Assembly: GCF_030997045.1 (NCBI RefSeq)
Contig: NZ_CP116899.1
Span: forward strand, 4,674,001 to 4,738,000
Reading direction: 5' to 3'
DNA: 64,000 nucleotides
DNA from: Microbulbifer sp. TB1203
Lineage (GTDB): Bacteria; Pseudomonadota; Gammaproteobacteria; Pseudomonadales; Cellvibrionaceae
The translations under genes were made by a program, and so were the position numbers. This document shows positions 26,833 through 35,922 of this stretch, piece by piece (within the stretch, counting starts at the first letter, position 1; each line of letters opens with the position of its first letter). Below the pieces are notes generated by a model. The model saw only the letters and a list, made by a program, of their open reading frames with translations, was not told the DNA's origin and did not search any database.

Positions 26833-26910
26833 TATTTACCTCTCGATTATTACAGCAGGACATCTCTGGAAAGAGCTGCCGTTGCGCACCTGAACAACCT
26901 CTGATTAACG

Positions 26911-27035
26911 TCGTTCCGGAGCAAGCCGGAATCGGCTGCTCTCCTGGACTCCGGCTTGCGCCGGAGTGACGAAATGGACTTATTCAGAAGTTCCTAAGTT
27001 ATTTTCTCTTTAAGGATGGGCTCGCGCCCATCCTT
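26911..27035. repeat. REP-like repeats between GH2 and GH74
   Basis: Two structures. First, an imperfect inverted repeat with arms CCGGAGCAAGCCGGA and TCCGGCTTGCGCCGG. Second, a perfect 10-bp stem AAGGATGGGC/GCCCATCCTT with a TCGC loop at 27012-27035. The second lacks a downstream T-tract for the minus-strand transcript, so it is not a clear terminator. Confidence 0.55.
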
Positions 27036-27088
27036 AAAAAATTTCATTGTTGCAACGGGGCCGGCGTAGCGACCCCGACCCCCTTGGT

Positions 27089-29851
27089 TTACTGGCAGAC
27101 ATCCCCGGAAATCGCGGGGATCTCCAGCGGTTCACTACTGTCCTTCTCTCCCTGGAAACCGAACTCGGCGTAGGCGCCGGGCTGTATCTTGCGGTTCCAT
27201 CCCAATGACTTGGCGGTGTAGGGATTGCTGCCGCTGACATTGGCGTTCCAGGTGTTGGTCAGCCGGCTGCTGCCGCTGTAGCTGAAGTTCACTTCCCAGC
27301 CGTCGATCTCCGCACTGCCGTTGTTGGTGATGCGGATACTGCCGGTAAAGCCCGCCCCCCAGTGGTCGCCCTCGATATACTCGCAATTGCTACTGCCGCC
27401 GCCGGAACTGGACGAACTGGAACTGGACGAGCTGGAACTGGAGCTCGAGCTGCTGGACGAGCTGGAACTGGAGCTCGAGCTGCTGGACGAGCTGGAACTG
27501 CTGGACGAACTGGAGCTGCTCGACGAACTGGACGAACTCGAACTGCTGGACGAAGAGCTGGAACCACCGCCAACCGGATCTGCGTACAGCAGCCCGCGGC
27601 CGTTGGTGCCCAGGTAAACCCGGCCGAAAATGCGCGGGTCGCCGGTAATGGCTTCGCCCATATTGCCGTACTGGTGCTGGTCGTCGTTGATGCGCACCCA
27701 GCTTTGGCCCTCGTCGGTGGAGCGGAAGACTCCGGTCACGCCGTCGACGGTGCCCACCAGGTACAGGGCCTGGTAATTCGCACCGCTCGCCGGGGCGCCC
27801 AGGCCGATATTGACTCCGCCCTCGACACTGGCGATTTTGCTGAAGCTGGTACCGGAATCCGTGGAGCGCCAAAGCCCGGTAACCGTTGCATCGCCGCCGA
27901 CGCCGCCACCGGCGAGCCACAGGTGACCTTCCAGGCCAGGCGCGGCGACAAACTTGCCGCTGTCCGGCAGGCCGCTGGCGGCGGTGGCCGAGAAGCTGGC
28001 GCCGCCGTCGATGGAGACATGGAAGGTGCCGCCGCTAAAGGCGTAGAACTTGTTCGGATTTACCCTGTCGCTCTCCACCCGCGCGCCCTGGGGTACGCCG
28101 GAGGACTGGGTCCAGGAGCTGCCGAGGGTGGTGGAGTAGTGCACCGCCGCGCCTTCCGGGCTCCACACGATATTTCCGCCGTTCGCGCTCATGGCGACAT
28201 TACCGCCGCCGGTCACGCCGCCCGGCTCCTGCCCCTGCCACCAGCTGTCGCCGGCGGAGGTGGAAATACCGATATGCGCCTCGTCGGCGTTGCCCACGCG
28301 CACCATGGTGTTGGGATCGAGTTCGGCGAAGTCGATGCCGGTGGTGCTGGTCAGGTAGGGTGCGGTGTACATCAGGTCCGGAACCGCATCCACGTCCAGG
28401 TGCTTGAAGCCGCCGATATCACCCAGCGCGGAAAAAATATTCGCGGTGCCGCTGGGCGGGCTGGCGAGGTCGAGCACCGCGGTCTCCTCCAATCCCGCGA
28501 TCATTGGACGGATGGTGATGATACCGTTGCTGTCCCAGTCGGTGAGGTTGGTGGAGCCGTAAATGGTGGCGCCGGTGCCGTACATAAAGCGGTTTGAATT
28601 ATGCGGATCGATTTCCACCGACTCGTTCATCCAGCCCAGCTTGGGGGTTTCCTCCGGCGGTTGCGAATTCTGGCCGAAGGTGAGCCAGGGCACGCTGCTG
28701 ATATCCATGGTGTAGCGTTTTGTGCGCTCCGGATAGTTGCCCCAGTCCCAGATGCGCGTCCAGGTGCCGCCACCGTCGGTGCTGCGGTACAGGATCATGT
28801 CCGGCCACCAGGAGTTCAGCGAGGCCACCATAATGGTGTCCGGATTCTGGCGGTCGATGGTGAGGCCTGAAAAGCCGTAGTAGGGATCGCCGCCAACGGT
28901 CGGGGTGATATCGGTCCAGGTCTCCGTCGCCGCGTCGAATTTCCACACCGCGCCGGCCTCTCCGTCGTAGGGGCCGCCGGTATCGCTGGTGGCTACATAG
29001 AGGACGCCGTTGACTTCGTCGTAGACCCCTTTGTGGGGGATATATCCGCTGGGCGCGCCGGGAATGGCCTCCCAGGTGGCGCCGCCGTCGGTGGAGCGGT
29101 AGAGGGATTCACCCAGGTCCGCCACGCCCACGTAGATGACGTCACTGCCCTGGCCCGGGCTGCCGGAGGTGGAGTCGAAGGTTACCCATACCACTCCCTG
29201 CAATTGGTTCAGGTAATTGTTCGGATCGCCGGGGTCCTGAGCGTAGGTACCGGGATTGGGGAAGTTGCTCACTTCGGACCAGGTGACACCGTAATCGGTG
29301 CTGCGCCAGAGCCCGTTGCCCCCTTCCGCGCCGAAATAAATGGTGCTGTTGTCGTTGGGATCGATGCGCAGCCGCTCGCCCATGCCGCGGCCGGGCATAT
29401 TGCCGCCCACCTTGAACGGCAGTTCAGTGACCTGCCAGGTGGTGCCGCGGTCGGTGGAGCGGGCGATGCCGCCATTGTTCGGGTCCCAGCCGTTGGTGTA
29501 CAGGCCCAGTGCGGCGTAGACGCGGTCCGGGTCCACCGGGTCGGTGGCCATGCTCATCACCCCGTTCCAGCCCCATTTGTCCCAGCCGACCCAGTCCAGC
29601 AGGGGAATCCATTTCTGTGCGCTCTCATCCCAGCGATAGGCGCCGCCGATATCGGTGCGCGCGTAAATCAGGTTGGGCTCGGTGCGGTTGAAAATAATTC
29701 CCGGCACAAAGCCGCCGCCGTCGATACGCACATTCTTCCAGTTGTACTCCTCTGCCGGTGCAGCGCTGGCGGTGGACGTCAGCAGGGACAGCGCGCAGGC
29801 CTTCAATAGTGCAGGCCAGGAAAACCTCGACAATGACGATGGGTTTTTCAT
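27089..29851 (-). CDS. GH74 xyloglucanase with poly-serine linker and CBM2
   Basis: A 920-residue secreted endo-xyloglucanase. Signal peptide to about residue 31, then two seven-bladed propellers. Catalytic Asp67 is in YARTDIGGAYRW and Asp478 in ALGDIGGFKH, as in known GH74 enzymes. Residues 764-816 are an unbroken run of 53 serines, followed by a CBM2 that starts at the first Cys of CEYIEGDHWGAGFTGSIRIT and ends with the second Cys before the stop. Poly-serine linkers of this kind are a hallmark of Cellvibrio/Saccharophagus-type enzymes. CBM2 binds crystalline cellulose, so the enzyme would act on cellulose-bound xyloglucan. GAGAGGAG precedes the ATG at good spacing. A second GH74 without linker lies upstream. 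Confidence 0.93.
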   Translation of the reverse strand: MKNPSSLSRFSWPALLKACALSLLTSTASAAPAEEYNWKNVRIDGGGFVPGIIFNRTEPNLIYARTDIGGAYRWDESAQKWIPLLDWVGWDKWGWNGVMSMATDPVDPDRVYAALGLYTNGWDPNNGGIARSTDRGTTWQVTELPFKVGGNMPGRGMGERLRIDPNDNSTIYFGAEGGNGLWRSTDYGVTWSEVSNFPNPGTYAQDPGDPNNYLNQLQGVVWVTFDSTSGSPGQGSDVIYVGVADLGESLYRSTDGGATWEAIPGAPSGYIPHKGVYDEVNGVLYVATSDTGGPYDGEAGAVWKFDAATETWTDITPTVGGDPYYGFSGLTIDRQNPDTIMVASLNSWWPDMILYRSTDGGGTWTRIWDWGNYPERTKRYTMDISSVPWLTFGQNSQPPEETPKLGWMNESVEIDPHNSNRFMYGTGATIYGSTNLTDWDSNGIITIRPMIAGLEETAVLDLASPPSGTANIFSALGDIGGFKHLDVDAVPDLMYTAPYLTSTTGIDFAELDPNTMVRVGNADEAHIGISTSAGDSWWQGQEPGGVTGGGNVAMSANGGNIVWSPEGAAVHYSTTLGSSWTQSSGVPQGARVESDRVNPNKFYAFSGGTFHVSIDGGASFSATAASGLPDSGKFVAAPGLEGHLWLAGGGVGGDATVTGLWRSTDSGTSFSKIASVEGGVNIGLGAPASGANYQALYLVGTVDGVTGVFRSTDEGQSWVRINDDQHQYGNMGEAITGDPRIFGRVYLGTNGRGLLYADPVGGGSSSSSSSSSSSSSSSSSSSSSSSSSSSSSSSSSSSSSSSSSSSSSSSSSSSSSGGGSSNCEYIEGDHWGAGFTGSIRITNNGSAEIDGWEVNFSYSGSSRLTNTWNANVSGSNPYTAKSLGWNRKIQPGAYAEFGFQGEKDSSEPLEIPAISGDVCQ
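27404..27562 (-). repeat. 53-codon poly-serine tract
   Basis: Every codon in this stretch is serine, using TCC, AGT, TCG, AGC and one TCT in mixed order. The mix of codons keeps the DNA less repetitive than the protein, although blocks of about 33 bp recur twice near 27430-27495, a sign of past slippage. Confidence 0.9.
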
Positions 29852-30002
29852 CGGTAAACTCCTCTCATATCGCGTTGTTAATTATTTTTTGGGTGTGGAG
29901 GAGGGGTACCTCTACGCCGCACTTCCACGATGTGCGGTGCAACTACAAAAGGTTTTACTTTTTTATTCTTTCCGTCCTGGCAGATGGGCACGCCTGGTGG
30001 CG

Positions 30003-30121
30003 ATACTGTTGAGCCAGGTTACCCTGTAGGAGCCTGCTTGCAGGCGAACGGTTACGGAGTTCTGTTCTTATTCGCCTGCAAGCAGGCTCCTACAGGGTGC
30101 CGATTCTTAACTCAACAGTAT
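30003..30121. repeat. Long inverted repeat between GH74 and SSS symporter genes
   Basis: A perfect 27-bp inverted repeat (30022-30048 and 30071-30097, arms beginning CCCTGTAGGAGCCTGC) lies inside a further 11-bp inverted pair (ATACTGTTGAG at 30003 and CTCAACAGTAT ending 30121). The GTAGGAGC opening is the common start of REP units in Pseudomonas-like genomes. It could act as a transcription terminator or mRNA stabiliser between the two genes. Confidence 0.75.
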
Positions 30122-30138
30122 TACGCCCACCAGTCCGG

Positions 30139-31719
30139 TTACCACCAAGTGGCATAGAGCGCGGTCAGCACCAATGTGATCCCCAGCGCCGCCAGGTTGA
30201 AACCCTGGGTGGTGGAGAAATTGATCTCGCCCAGCGCGACGGTGTCACCGCCGCCGCTGTTAATCACCAGGTCGCGGCGCGTTTCCAACAGAGACACACT
30301 CACGGCGAGCGCCAGGCAGATCAGGAATACCAGGCCCATGCGGTCCATAAACGGCAGCGCCGGCCACCCGAGCTTCAGCGCCAGCGACAAGGCCGCCGAA
30401 CCAATGGCGACCACCAGTGCCGAGTTGGCGGTGGCGCGCGGCCAGAAGACGCCGAGCGCGAACAGCACCGCGATGCCCGGGGTAAAGAAGCCGGTGAATT
30501 CCTGGATATACTGGAAGGCCTGCTCGAACTGGCCCAGCAGCGGCTGCGCACAGACCATGCCCAGCACCAGCGACACCAGGCTGGCAACCCGGCCCACTTT
30601 CACATAGTGGCGCTCACTCTTTTCGGGCTGGTAGTGCGAGTAGATATCCATAGTGAAAATTGTGGCGATGCTGTTGGTCATGGAGGCCAGCGAGGAGACG
30701 ATGGCCGCCACCAGCGCCGCGAACACCAGGCCCTTGAAGCCCACCGGCATCAGGTTCATCAACTGCGGGTAGGCCTGGTCCGGGCGCTCCAGGTCCGGAA
30801 TCAACAGCACCGCGGCGATACCGGGCAGCACCACGATCAGCGGCATCAGCAGCTTCAGGTAGGCGGCGAAGGCGATGCCCTTCTGGCCCTCCTCAATGGA
30901 TTTCGCGGCCAGCGCCCGCTGGATGATGTACTGGTTGAAGCCCCAGTAGGCGAAGTTCACTATCCACATGCCGCCGAGCAGCACTGACAGGCCCGGCAGG
31001 CTGATGTAGTTGGGGTTGTCCTTGGACAGGATCATGTCGAACTTCTCCGGCACTCGCTGTGTCAGCTCGACAAAGCCGGCGATTGGGCCCTTGCCATCGG
31101 CGATCAGATCCAGTGCCAGGTAGGACAGCATCAGCCCGCCCAGTATCAGTAGCACCACCTGGATAATATCGGTCAGTGCCACCGCCTTGAGCCCGCCGTA
31201 GAGGGAATAGGCCGCGGAAAAAAGGCCCAGGAAAAGCAACCCGAACAGCAGCTCCACCCTGGCGATGGCGTTGATCGCCAGCGCCCCCAGCCACAGCACC
31301 GAGGTCAGGTTCACGAAGGTGTAGACGCCCAGCCAGAAGATGGCCATTACCAGCTTCACGCGCTGGTCGTAGCGCTGCTCCAGGAACTGCGGCATGGTGT
31401 AGATGCCCTTGCGCACGAACACCGGCAGGAAATATTTGCCGACTAAGATGAGCGTGATCGCCGCCATCCACTCATAGGAGGCGATGCCCAGGCCAATGGC
31501 GTAGCCTGAACCGGACATGCCGATAATCTGCTCCGCGGAAATATTGGCCGCGATCAGCGAGGCCCCCACCGCCCACCAGGGCAGGCCCTTGCCGGCGAGG
31601 AAGTAGTCCTGGGTGTTTTTCTGGTGCCCGCTTTTTTCGCGGGAAACCAGATATCCTATGGTGATCAGCATCGCCACATAGGCGATAAAGATCATCAGGT
31701 CGACGGTTGCTAGTTGCAT
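30139..31719 (-). CDS. SSS family sodium:sugar symporter (SGLT type)
   Basis: A 526-residue integral membrane protein of the solute:sodium symporter family with about 14 hydrophobic segments. The GLKAVALTDIIQVVLLILGG signature is typical of SGLT-like sugar transporters, as is WWAVGASLIAANISAEQIIG near residue 50. I use the ATG at 31717-31719 because AAGGTGAGAACC precedes it; a GTG three codons upstream is less likely. Sitting between two GH74 genes, it probably takes up glucose, galactose or xylose released from xyloglucan across the inner membrane. It is the only inner-membrane sugar transporter of the locus in the window. Confidence 0.88.
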   Translation of the reverse strand: MQLATVDLMIFIAYVAMLITIGYLVSREKSGHQKNTQDYFLAGKGLPWWAVGASLIAANISAEQIIGMSGSGYAIGLGIASYEWMAAITLILVGKYFLPVFVRKGIYTMPQFLEQRYDQRVKLVMAIFWLGVYTFVNLTSVLWLGALAINAIARVELLFGLLFLGLFSAAYSLYGGLKAVALTDIIQVVLLILGGLMLSYLALDLIADGKGPIAGFVELTQRVPEKFDMILSKDNPNYISLPGLSVLLGGMWIVNFAYWGFNQYIIQRALAAKSIEEGQKGIAFAAYLKLLMPLIVVLPGIAAVLLIPDLERPDQAYPQLMNLMPVGFKGLVFAALVAAIVSSLASMTNSIATIFTMDIYSHYQPEKSERHYVKVGRVASLVSLVLGMVCAQPLLGQFEQAFQYIQEFTGFFTPGIAVLFALGVFWPRATANSALVVAIGSAALSLALKLGWPALPFMDRMGLVFLICLALAVSVSLLETRRDLVINSGGGDTVALGEINFSTTQGFNLAALGITLVLTALYATWW

Positions 31720-31889
31720 GGTTCTCACCTTCTACAGTTATTGTTCTGAACACTTTGCCTGATCCCGCTGCGGGCATTTGGCGTTGGCTTTGAGCAAGGT
31801 GTCGCCATCCATGGCGCGACGTGTCCACGTTTATCCAAGCCCGGCCCACCATCCATGGCGGGGCGCCAGCCCGCGCATAAAGCAGTGCT

Positions 31890-34070
31890 TTACAAGCGCG
31901 CGGGCTGGCCCATCACTATGCCGCGCCCATCGGTGGCCACATAGACGCGGCCGAAGTGACGCGGGTCGCCGGCGACGGCGCGGAAGCGTCGGCCGTATTC
32001 GTGCCGTTCGTCGTTGATCCGCAGCCAGTGGCGGCCGCCGTCATCGGAGCGCCAGATAGCGCGAAGGTCGTCGCGGCTGCCGATGGCGAAGAGTGCCGGC
32101 CCCTGCTTCCCCGGTGCGGCTTTGCCGAAATCCATCTGTTCCACGGCGATATCGCTTTTTACTGCGTTGAAGCTGAGTCCGCTGTCGGTGGAGTGGTAGA
32201 GGCCCTTCCCCGATACCAGCCACAATTCGCCCTCACGCCCCGGCGCGGCCAACAGCGGCCATGCCTGTTCGCGGTTGGTGGGTGCGTCTGCACGTAGATC
32301 CCCGGGCAGGCCGCGGGTGTTCTGTGGGGAGAAAGTGGCTCCGCCATCCCGGCTGACAAAGATTTTGCCGCTGGCGAAATCCAGCGCGTAGAAGACTTTT
32401 CCGTTGACCCGGTCGGCCACCGGACGCAGCTGCAGTGGCAGGCCTTTTACCGCCGTCCAGTGGCGGCCGCGGTCGCGGCTGATTTGCGGTACCGGGGCCA
32501 TAAATACAAAAATGTCGCCGTCGGCGGAGACGGTGATGGCGTTGTCGCCGCTCAGGTCGTAGCGCCTGGAGCCGTCGCCGAAGTCCAGCGGCGGTACCGT
32601 CAGCGGCTGCCAACTTTTTCCGTGGTCTTCAGACCAGGCCAGGGTGGGTGCCGGCCCCTTTGCCCGATGTGGCGGGGTGCCGCTGCGCACCACGATATTG
32701 GGGGACTGGGCGGCATAGCGGATGCTGTTGGTGTTGGCGAACAGCGGGCCGGTGAGCATCCGCCGCGGCGAGCGATCGAAGTCCTCGTGTACGAAGCCGC
32801 TGATATCGCCGAAACCGGACAGCAGTTCGGGGCCTTCGGGCAGACTGGCCAGTGTGATCACCGCGGTCTGTTCAATGCCCTTTACCCAGGGGCGCCACAG
32901 CAACCTGTCTGCATTGGCATTTTGCGTGCGGTAAACGGTGGCGCCGGTGGTGTAGACAATTTCCTTTTCGTCGAAGGGATTGATCGCCAGGCCGGCGATC
33001 CACCAGCCGAAATCCGAATCCTCATTGCCCCAGTACAGATAGGGGGTGGCGCTCACGTCTCGTGTGCTGCGGGATTCCAGTTCCCGCCAGCTTTTGCCGC
33101 CGTCGCGGGAGAGGTAGATGGTATCCCGCGGGCGCCAGCGGTTGATGGTGGATACGGCGACGATGTCCGGATTCTGATGGCTGGCACTGAGGCCCATAAA
33201 GCCGCCCTCCGCCGCCTGTGGCGGTGGAGTAATATCGGTCCAATGGCTGTTGCGGATATCCAGTTTGTAAACGGCGCCGGCCTCGATGCCGTTGGGGCCG
33301 ATATTGTCGCTGTGGGCGATATACAAATGGTTTCCGCCCCCTGCCGCCTTCACCGGTAGCAGGGCGGGACCGCCCTCCACCCTGCGCCAGTTTTCGCCGT
33401 CGTCGTCCGAGCGATAGAGGCCGGCGTTTCGTTTATCGGCCACACCGACAAAAATCGCCCTCTGCGCAAAGATTACAAAGCTGATCCCGGCATTGGTGGC
33501 CCAGCGCTTCTCGGGTATGCCCAGTCCGGCGCGGGGGAAGCTCTCCACCTTGTGCCAACTGGCGCCGCGGTCCCGCGAGCGCCACAGGCCATCGTGGCGC
33601 GAACCGAAATACAGGCTATCGGTATTTTCAGGGTCTATCGCCAGCCGCTCCCCCAGGCCGCGGCCGTCCTCGTTACCGCCCATACGGAAAGGCACGGGAA
33701 GGACTTCCCAGTTTTCACCGCGGTCGAAAGAGCGCAGCATGGCCGCCGGGTTTCTCTTGTACATGCCCGCGGCCATATGCACCACTTCAGGGTTTTTCGG
33801 GTCCGCGGCGATGCTCTCGATACCGAAATAGCTGGATTCCGCCATCTGGTCCTGCAGCGGTATCCAGCGTCGGGCTTCTTTATCCCAGCGATAGGCTCCG
33901 CCCATATCGGTGCGCAGGTAGGCGAGGCCCTCCTCGGCTTCGCTGAAAATAATATTCGGCGCGAAGCCGCCGGCACCGACGGTGATATTGCGCCATTGAT
34001 AGCCACCTCCGGCGATGGCGCCGTTAGCGGTGATGATCAGAAGAATTGAAGCTAATAATCTCTTAAACAT
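31890..34070 (-). CDS. GH74 xyloglucanase, second copy, no CBM
   Basis: A 726-residue GH74 enzyme with a signal peptide (MFKRLLASILLIITANGAIA). Asp55 in YLRTDMGGAYRW and Asp422 in GFGDISGFVHED match the two catalytic aspartates. It lacks the linker and CBM2 of the neighbouring GH74, so it is likely to act on soluble xyloglucan or oligosaccharides, perhaps near the cell surface. The propeller repeats (LYRSDDDGENW, IYLSRDGGKSW, LYHSTDSGLSF) are easily seen. It is divergent from the first GH74, suggesting different cleavage modes (endo versus exo or processive) rather than a recent duplication. Confidence 0.9.
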   Translation of the reverse strand: MFKRLLASILLIITANGAIAGGGYQWRNITVGAGGFAPNIIFSEAEEGLAYLRTDMGGAYRWDKEARRWIPLQDQMAESSYFGIESIAADPKNPEVVHMAAGMYKRNPAAMLRSFDRGENWEVLPVPFRMGGNEDGRGLGERLAIDPENTDSLYFGSRHDGLWRSRDRGASWHKVESFPRAGLGIPEKRWATNAGISFVIFAQRAIFVGVADKRNAGLYRSDDDGENWRRVEGGPALLPVKAAGGGNHLYIAHSDNIGPNGIEAGAVYKLDIRNSHWTDITPPPQAAEGGFMGLSASHQNPDIVAVSTINRWRPRDTIYLSRDGGKSWRELESRSTRDVSATPYLYWGNEDSDFGWWIAGLAINPFDEKEIVYTTGATVYRTQNANADRLLWRPWVKGIEQTAVITLASLPEGPELLSGFGDISGFVHEDFDRSPRRMLTGPLFANTNSIRYAAQSPNIVVRSGTPPHRAKGPAPTLAWSEDHGKSWQPLTVPPLDFGDGSRRYDLSGDNAITVSADGDIFVFMAPVPQISRDRGRHWTAVKGLPLQLRPVADRVNGKVFYALDFASGKIFVSRDGGATFSPQNTRGLPGDLRADAPTNREQAWPLLAAPGREGELWLVSGKGLYHSTDSGLSFNAVKSDIAVEQMDFGKAAPGKQGPALFAIGSRDDLRAIWRSDDGGRHWLRINDERHEYGRRFRAVAGDPRHFGRVYVATDGRGIVMGQPARL

Positions 34071-34101
34071 TTCTTGTTCATATTTTCCTGGGCAGACTGC
34101 T

Positions 34102-34233
34102 CCTGGGAGCGCCGAGCGCCGAGCGCCGAGCGCCGAGCGCCGAGCTCCAGCTCGGCATACGGGCCGCAGGCCCGTTCAATGTATAGGCGCCGGCTGCGCC
34201 GGCGTTGCCGAGCTGGAGCTCGGCGTTCCCAGG
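34102..34233. repeat. REP-like element, copy A, with five 7-bp tandem units
   Basis: The outer arms (starting CCTGGGAGC and ending GTTCCCAGG) flank GAGCTCCAGCTCGGC and its complement. The left arm is expanded by five direct copies of GCCGAGC at 34111-34145. The centre holds two small hairpins, CGGGCCGCAGGCCCG and GCGCCGGCTGCGCCGGCG. It fills the gap between the second GH74 start and the halogenase stop. Same family as 35813-35919 and 45391-45479. Confidence 0.8.
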
Positions 34234-34252
34234 GGAGCTCTTACCGGTCGAT

Positions 34253-35755
34253 TTATTTTGCACCCAGTTGTGCCAGAAACTCCTCGTGGCGCGGTGCATG
34301 CTCGCTGCCCAAGGCTACGGCGCGGCGCATTTTCTCCAACAGTTGTGCCAGCTGCTCCGTATCCAGTTGGTCCACATCCGGCAGGTATCTCCGGGGACGG
34401 AAGTGCAAACCGTTGTAGATGGCGAGCCAGCTCGCTTCGCTGAACGACTCCTGTTCGTAGACGAGTAGTCGACCGTCTTCGCTGAATGCCTCCAACTTGG
34501 CCTGCAGACTGTCGGGCACCGGCATTGCGCGCAGCTGCCGCCAGAATTCGGTATCGTCGCGTCCGCTGAGTTTGTAATGCAGGATAATGAAGTCGCGGAT
34601 GCGCTCGTATTCCAGCCGGTTCAGCCGGTTGGCTTCGGCAATTTTCTCGGTATTCGGAACCAGGTCGGGCATGAATTGCAGCAGCTTTTCCACTCCGGTC
34701 TGGATCAGGGAGATGCTGGTACTCTCCAATGGTTCGATAAAACCCGAGGCCAGGCCAAGGGCGACACAGTTTTTATGCCAGAAGCGTTTGCGCATACCGG
34801 CGGTAAAGCGGAGCACCCGGGGCTCACCCAGGGGCTCGCCGTCGAGGTCTGCAAGCAGTGTGTTGCGCGCCTCCTCGTCGCCGGCATGGGCGCTGCAGTA
34901 GACGTAGCCGTTGCCGGTGCGGTGTTGCAGCGGAATCCGCCAGCGCCAGCCGGCGGCCAGTGCGGTGGCGCGGGTGTAGGGCGGAGGTTCGCCGCGGCGC
35001 TCGCTCTGTACCGCCACGGCACTGTCTACCGGCAGCCAGTGGCTCCAGTCCTCGTAGCCGGTGCCCAGCGCCTGTTCGATCAGCAGGGCGCGAAAACCGG
35101 AGCAGTCGATAAACAGGTCGCCCCCCAGTTGTCGATCTCCTTCCAGCTGCAATTTATCGATATCGCCGTTGTCGGGATTCAGTCGCACCTCTACGACTTT
35201 GCCCTCTATTCGCTCCACGCCGCGCTCTTCGGCGTAATTCCGTAAAAAGCGCGCGTAGCGCGTGGCATCGAAGTGGTAGGCGTAGCTGTACAGGGCCAGT
35301 GGATTGGTGGCCTCGTCGTCGGTCTGGGCGAAGCGTCCGGCTTTGGCCATGGCGGCGGAAAGGCAGTAGTCTTCCAGTGGTGCCGCACGGCCCAACTTGT
35401 GCAGTTTCAGCCAACAGGGGAAGAAGGGCAGCTTGCCAACGGGCGCGCCGAAATCGGCAAAGGGGTGGAAGAAGCTCTCCCCTGGTTTGTACCAGTCGGC
35501 AAACTCAATACCCAGTTTGAAAGTGGCACCGGTAGCGGCGATGAATTCGCTCTCCTTGATGCCCAGATATTGGTTCAAGCGGATTATGCCTGGCACCGTC
35601 GCTTCGCCCACACCCACGGTGCCGATCTGCTCGGATTCCACCAGCTGTATGCGCAACTGGTGTTCGCGGTAGTGGTGTACGAGTACGGCGGCAGCCATCC
35701 AACCGGCGGTGCCGCCGCCGACGATGGTGATTTGTCTGATAGGTGTCGCTGCCAT
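34253..35755 (-). CDS. Tryptophan halogenase family FAD-dependent protein in the xyloglucan locus
   Basis: A 500-residue flavoprotein homologous to the one at 1851-3371. GGGTAGW is present near the N-terminus, WRWRIP is the WxWxIP motif, and the lysine of ATFKLGIEFADW aligns with the catalytic lysine of tryptophan halogenases. I use ATG 35753-35755 (MAATPIRQITIVGGG) because the Rossmann fold begins there; a longer start at 35803 would extend into a REP-like repeat. It lies between GH74 and GH31 genes on the same strand and is not accompanied here by SapC or cupin genes. Its role in glycan use is unknown; it may modify an outer-membrane or secreted factor. Confidence 0.87.
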   Translation of the reverse strand: MAATPIRQITIVGGGTAGWMAAAVLVHHYREHQLRIQLVESEQIGTVGVGEATVPGIIRLNQYLGIKESEFIAATGATFKLGIEFADWYKPGESFFHPFADFGAPVGKLPFFPCWLKLHKLGRAAPLEDYCLSAAMAKAGRFAQTDDEATNPLALYSYAYHFDATRYARFLRNYAEERGVERIEGKVVEVRLNPDNGDIDKLQLEGDRQLGGDLFIDCSGFRALLIEQALGTGYEDWSHWLPVDSAVAVQSERRGEPPPYTRATALAAGWRWRIPLQHRTGNGYVYCSAHAGDEEARNTLLADLDGEPLGEPRVLRFTAGMRKRFWHKNCVALGLASGFIEPLESTSISLIQTGVEKLLQFMPDLVPNTEKIAEANRLNRLEYERIRDFIILHYKLSGRDDTEFWRQLRAMPVPDSLQAKLEAFSEDGRLLVYEQESFSEASWLAIYNGLHFRPRRYLPDVDQLDTEQLAQLLEKMRRAVALGSEHAPRHEEFLAQLGAK

Positions 35756-35812
35756 TATTTTGCTCGCATTTCGCAGCCGGTACTTTTCTGTAGAAGCGGC
35801 CATGGCCGTGGT

Positions 35813-35919
35813 CCTGGGAGCGCCGAGCTCCAGCTCGGCAACGCCGGCGCAGCCGGCGACTTCACAGTTTCAGCAGGCCATTTGCCCGCAATGCCGAGCT
35901 GGAGCTCGGCGCTCCCAGG
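35813..35919. repeat. REP-like element, copy B
   Basis: A perfect 28-bp inverted repeat, whose arms start CCTGGGAGCGCCGAG, is separated by about 50 bp that include a GCCGGCGCAGCCGGC hairpin. It lies between the halogenase start and the GH31 stop, with only 3 bp to the latter. Confidence 0.8.
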
Positions 35920-35922
35920 GGG

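Noticed and set aside
25048..26904. Long open frame opposite the GH2 gene
   Set aside because: It is the antisense shadow of a GC-rich gene with clear catalytic motifs; its translation shows no recognisable family and no ribosome-binding site.
27362..28597. Plus-strand frame with Gly/Thr/Arg-rich repeats opposite the poly-serine linker
   Set aside because: The repeats are only the complement of serine codons of the GH74 linker.
34111..34145. Tandem 7-bp units considered as a CRISPR-like or minisatellite array
   Set aside because: Units are adjacent with no spacers and belong to the arm of a REP-like palindrome.
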